Below are positions 39,773-43,206 of a DNA stretch of 43,206 nucleotides, one piece after another. Where the stretch lies: NCBI GenBank assembly GCA_030374735.1, contig JASCIV010000113.1, positions 1,643-44,848 on the forward strand, read 5' to 3'. This DNA is from Gracilaria caudata. Lineage: Eukaryota; Rhodophyta; Florideophyceae; Gracilariales; Gracilariaceae. The notes beneath the pieces were generated by a model, which saw only the letters and a program-made list of their open reading frames with translations, was not told where the DNA came from and made no database searches. The stretch's first letter is position 1. Each line of letters begins with the position of its first letter. The translations under genes and the position numbers were made by a program.

Positions 39773-41575
39773 TCACATGTTGCAGAATGTGTCAAGGTGT
39801 GTAACGTGTACTAGGATGCAGTACTTTCTCAATTGACAGAACACCTGCATATTTGTTAATTATTGCATAGCTCCCGGCAGAACTGGCAATTAGCTCAACT
39901 TGTAGAAGCCAATTGGAGCAAATTCGCTAGCAACGACGGTGTTTGCAAGCTTTCTGGTGGTCAACCAAAAAGGTTGGTACATCCTTGAAAAAAAGCGCTT
40001 TTGTATAGAACACTCAAATTTTGAGTGATAGCAAAGCTCCTACTGGTATGGAGGCTCGGCCATTTTGATCTAATGCAGAGCTTGTTTCCACAACAAATAT
40101 ATTTCAAATTAGCAAAAATCAATTTTTGGCAGCGTGAGTTCGCAGTTTGATACAAGCCCGAATTTTACAGCTTAAATAAATAACAACCCGTTTTTCTAAG
40201 TGTAAAGTAGCAACAAACAAAAAACAATTTTCAAAAAATGCACCGTGTCACACGGCGCATTTCTCCTCTCTTTTTGGAGATCCCCCAGGTATCGAATCAC
40301 TACATGTACCATACCAAAACTTAAAATGCAAACTATAGACAAATCTTCACCGCTCTAGAATTTGGAGCTATACCGTTAAAAAAACCCATTTTTTTGTTAT
40401 TGTCAAAGTAGATGAATATATTGGGAACACGAAAAGTTGGCCATTGAATCCAGTACGCTAAAAGTGAAAATCACTTTAATAAAGTACTTCAAAACTTGGC
40501 CACAATGCAGTGTTTTTTGTATTTTGATAAGCCTTTTCATTACACCTTATCTTTTTTCCGAGAAGTTGTTTCCTGAGTGCCGGTGTTTATGGTGCAGCAG
40601 CGCTTCGAGATAACAAAAAACAAAAACAAATCATACAGCAAAACAAGAACGTTTAACGAAACTCTGAATATTCAGGCCAGCATGAACCAGGCACGGAAAA
40701 AACGTAAAACGAGCGTGTGCCCGACTATCTGCTGCACACGGTGAAGTAACCAAGCACTGCTCACGGACTGCCCCGTCAAACTGAGATGCGCGCAAAAACA
40801 GTCTTTGCTGCCAATAAGCCTCTGCGACTTTTACAATAAAGAGCTTGTTTTCGCAGCGCTAATAATTTGATTCTTTCTACAAACACTCAAAATAATTGCG
40901 AAGCTACTACTATTAGGCCCACGTCATTATTTGTCGATATTCCGTCAGTTTTTTTACATTTCTATCATTAACATCTTCTTTACAAGATAGCCAAGTAATC
41001 TATTGATTGTTCTAAATTGTCTGAAAAGTAACAAAAATTTTAGTGTCTTAGTTATCTACGGCAATGCAGACAATTTGACAGTTTACAGAGATTTCGGGAG
41101 AAACGCCAGAAGAATTGTAGAAGACTCGCTCTTATACAACCATATTTTGGCCCTTCATACATTTTCGTGTGTATCAAAAAAACTTTACATGTTATAGTCA
41201 TGCTAGAAGAGTACAACCATAATATATGAATAAAAGTGAGTTTTCCACGAACGACTCACATATTTGCACAATATTGGCACTTCAACAAAAATCTGACACA
41301 AAAGTGTAAATAATACCGTTTTCCGATGTCTCTCAGACGTACAAGGATATATATGACTACTCAAAATATCTTACTATACTGCTAATTAACTAATCAATGC
41401 TCTGAAAAGCAGGCTTCTCAACGAGAAATTTGCAACGCTCCCTATTAGAGTTAACCAGAAGCAGCAGGAAATCTTGAAATCTGTTAAATTCATTAAAAAC
41501 ATTCCCGAAATAAATGAGTCACAGCTGTGGTCCTGTTAAATATTTAGTTCGTTTTGCTAAAGTTCTACAAACTTT
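39773..41575. other. AT-rich gene desert
   Basis: About 1.8 kb of AT-rich sequence with no open frame worth calling and no recognised RNA gene. Composition changes sharply at about 41580. Confidence 0.5.
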
Positions 41576-41579
41576 TTAA

Positions 41580-42120
41580 GACAAATGTGGTATAGCAGCG
41601 GTGGGCTACAATCAGCATGGTGTTCGGTGGTCGCTTGGCTAGGGAGCTCGCGGAGGGCTCAGACTAGAAGGTGTAGAAGGGATACCCGAAAAGTTTGAAA
41701 AGTACCGATCACGGGGAGGTGCAAGATAGCCGGCTTGCTCACCCGTACCACTTGGTAGGTGTGGTGGCAGACGCACAGCGTGCTAGTAAAACCTGAATGG
41801 TACTGTTTATCCTAGAAGGTCGACTGTAGAAACCTTAGGGTGAAACACTTAACCAGGAGGTACTTAACTTTATTATCGAGGGAGTGGCGACGCCTTCAAG
41901 CTGACCTATATGAGGTGAGCGTCGCCCTCCCCTAGCCTCCTTGGCATTACAGCCACGTGGTCATCTGGAGGTGCACTGGGGGGAGGTGCCCCTCATTAAC
42001 TAAAATATTATAAAATTAACTACCGAATATTAAACTAGGATTGGTAGTAAATCACCAACTTGGTCCCACGTGGCAGAGTGCCAACAGCAATGTAAGGGGA
42101 GGGCCCACTATATTACAGCA
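41580..42120. other. GC-rich island with strong hairpin, possible non-coding RNA or element fragment
   Basis: A GC-richer block in an AT-rich neighbourhood without an open frame. It contains a stem of 13 bp with one bulged T: GGGAGTGGCGACGC at 41880-41893 against GCGTCGCCCTCCC at 41919-41931, loop 25 nt. Other G/C-rich short inverted stretches (GGGGGGAGGTGCCCC near 41980) occur. It could be a solo LTR, the end of a non-coding transposon or a structured RNA; I cannot assign it. Confidence 0.35.
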
Positions 42121-42249
42121 AATAAGAGATATTGATCAATAGCATGCAATTGTCTCATTTTAGCAGGTTTTTTTCTCTAGATACGCAACGATGAAGAAAC
42201 TTTTGAGTGCACTTTTTACAAGGAACAATGCCATAATAATTCGTTGTAG

Positions 42250-42665
42250 ATTACACGAATTGATAACCGCGGTGTAGTGTTTAGGAGCTATACGCACGAA
42301 ATACTGAGTTTATAGTACTAAAACTTAAGACTGCGCTTAATAACAATAGTTGAATATGGTGAGCTGTGATTGGGACGATACGTAGGAGTGCGCTGAGCAT
42401 CGTGGTCATGGTCAGGATCGAGCAGGATCCGTACTGTACTACAAGAGGCGACGCGCGGGATCGTGACGTGTACTGTGCATATGCCTTCCGTATGAAGGTT
42501 AGTTCTATTTTTTTGATGACGCATATGCTTGTAATCTGACACCTAGGATGTTCTACATGCGTGATGTGATTGCGGGAGTTCTCAGTATATTTTGCGTACT
42601 CAAGTAAACGAAAGACGAGGTTCTGACTGCTTGGTTCAGTACCAGTATCGCCCTTGTTCAGATTT
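42250..42665 (+). mobile_element. Probable 5' LTR of the Copia element (bounds uncertain)
   Basis: The LTR must end just before the primer-binding site at 42671, perhaps at ...CTTGTTCA (42660). A TATA-like AGTATATTTTG lies at about 42585. The 5' end cannot be fixed without the second LTR, which is outside the window. Confidence 0.4.
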
Positions 42666-42670
42666 CTAGT

Positions 42671-42685
42671 GGTTATGGGCCCAGC
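42671..42685 (+). other. Primer-binding site of a Copia retrotransposon
   Basis: GGTTATGGGCCCAGC is the exact complement of the anticodon stem-loop of eukaryotic initiator tRNA-Met (GCUGGGCCCAUAACC). Copia of Drosophila is known to be primed by a 5' half-molecule of this tRNA ending in that loop, so the same priming mode is expected here. It lies 168 bp above the gag ATG. Confidence 0.75.
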
Positions 42686-42838
42686 CCCTTGTGCCTAACT
42701 ACTACTCTCTCAAGCTCTTCTGCATTGTGTGTGCGCCCGTTTTGTTTGCCTTGCTTTTCGCGTTTTTGCAGCCGTGCGCCTTCTACTTTGAAGCTCAAGA
42801 AGCATTCCGCGTCACATTCGTTTTGCGCAAAAGACAGT

Positions 42839-43206
42839 ATGGAGGAGACCAAGAAAATTCAGAAGTTCCATGGCCGTAGTGGGGAGGATTTCCTTTTGTG
42901 GAAAGCGCGGACAGAAGCAGTACTACAGGCTGAAGGGGTGCTTCGTTTCGTTACCTTGAATGTGGTAGACACCGACGGGAAGAGTTTGACGGATGATCAG
43001 AAGATAGAAGTAGCGAAGGCACGTGCGCTACTGATACGTGGACTAGGAGATAAGCAGTTGCGGTTGTGCTTGGCGGACCAGCACAACCCATTTCTGATGT
43101 GGAAACTGCAGGATCGCTACGCCTTTTCAAACGTGACGACAAGGGTACAGCTGCAGACTCGTCTGACGCGCATGAAGTACTCCGGTCAGCCCATGCAAGA
43201 CGTCAT
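42839..43206 (+). CDS. Copia-type retrotransposon gag polyprotein (N-terminal part, cut by the window end)
   Basis: The frame opens at ATG 42839 and stays open for 122 codons to the edge. It reads KIQKFHGRSGEDFLLWKARTEA, a classic Copia gag start (the F-x-G-x-n-F-x-x-W-K pattern of UBN2/gag-polypeptide domains), then ALLIRGLGDKQLRLC and HNPFLMWKLQDRYAFSNVTTRVQLQTRLTRMKYS, which match the W-x-x-L-x-x-x-Y and L-x-x-x-L-x-x-x-K(M/Y) blocks. Gag forms the virus-like particle that packages the element's RNA. No stop interrupts it, so the element may be recent. Protease, integrase and reverse transcriptase would follow beyond the window. Confidence 0.85.
   Translation, partial: MEETKKIQKFHGRSGEDFLLWKARTEAVLQAEGVLRFVTLNVVDTDGKSLTDDQKIEVAKARALLIRGLGDKQLRLCLADQHNPFLMWKLQDRYAFSNVTTRVQLQTRLTRMKYSGQPMQDV

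Noticed and set aside
39031..39795. Pro-rich 254-codon frame on the minus strand
   Set aside because: It is the antisense of Gly codons (GGN read backwards as CCN) in Gly-rich gene 4.
1..43206. CRISPR arrays, bacterial operons, prophage or ribosomal RNA genes
   Set aside because: No spaced direct repeats, no ribosome-binding-site-led gene strings and no rRNA-like sequence; the content is eukaryotic.

Overview
The window reads as nuclear DNA of a eukaryote with small, mostly single-exon genes, TATA/CCAAT-type promoters and abundant decayed transposons. The mix of a plant/algal-type ammonium transporter, a secreted multi-malectin protein, tandem CCCH zinc-finger protein, small Gly-rich secretory proteins, PIF/Harbinger, hAT-like and Copia elements, and almost no introns would suit a florideophyte red alga (an inference; an oomycete or other alga is not excluded).

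Layout. 1-2.6 kb is transposon debris: a hAT-like relic (-), a retroelement RNase H relic (+) and a PIF/Harbinger transposase pseudogene (-). 3.7-4.8 kb holds a three-helix membrane glycoprotein gene (-), followed by a striking 62-nt hairpin and a secreted Gly-rich protein gene (5.6-6.5 kb, +). 6.6-8.6 kb (-) encodes a 682-aa Lys/Ala-rich basic protein that carries two near-exact copies of the histone H3 tail motif KQTARKS(S/T)G and a duplicated C-terminal domain; a shattered partial copy of this gene sits at 14.8-15.3 kb. 9.6-11.0 kb is an ammonium transporter (+). 11.9-14.2 kb (-) is an ankyrin-repeat protein.

15.5-19.5 kb is a duplicated two-gene module: a C2H2 zinc-finger gene (+) converging on a pseudokinase gene (-). 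In the first copy the zinc-finger gene is broken; in the second both are intact. A third zinc-finger relic lies at 27.4 kb. 19.5-22.0 kb appears gene-poor. 22.1-22.6 kb (-) is a tandem CCCH (TTP-like) RNA-binding protein whose promoter is shared divergently with a large five-malectin-domain protein (23.3-27.0 kb, +).

29-40 kb contains four intact genes and one relic of a secreted Gly-rich protein family (signal peptide, MRQGG motif, Gly-rich middle, conserved GLDGLRG tail), with promoters that were duplicated along with the coding parts (CCAAT block, GGAGAAACCT box, TTAAG box). The fourth member has expanded a 93-bp minisatellite. 39.8-42.6 kb is AT-rich and gene-free except for a GC-rich, hairpin-bearing island. 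The window ends inside the gag region of a Copia LTR retrotransposon whose primer-binding site matches the anticodon arm of initiator tRNA-Met.

Start codons were chosen at ATG; several longer open frames start only at GTG/TTG and were trimmed. Nothing here was tested by database search.
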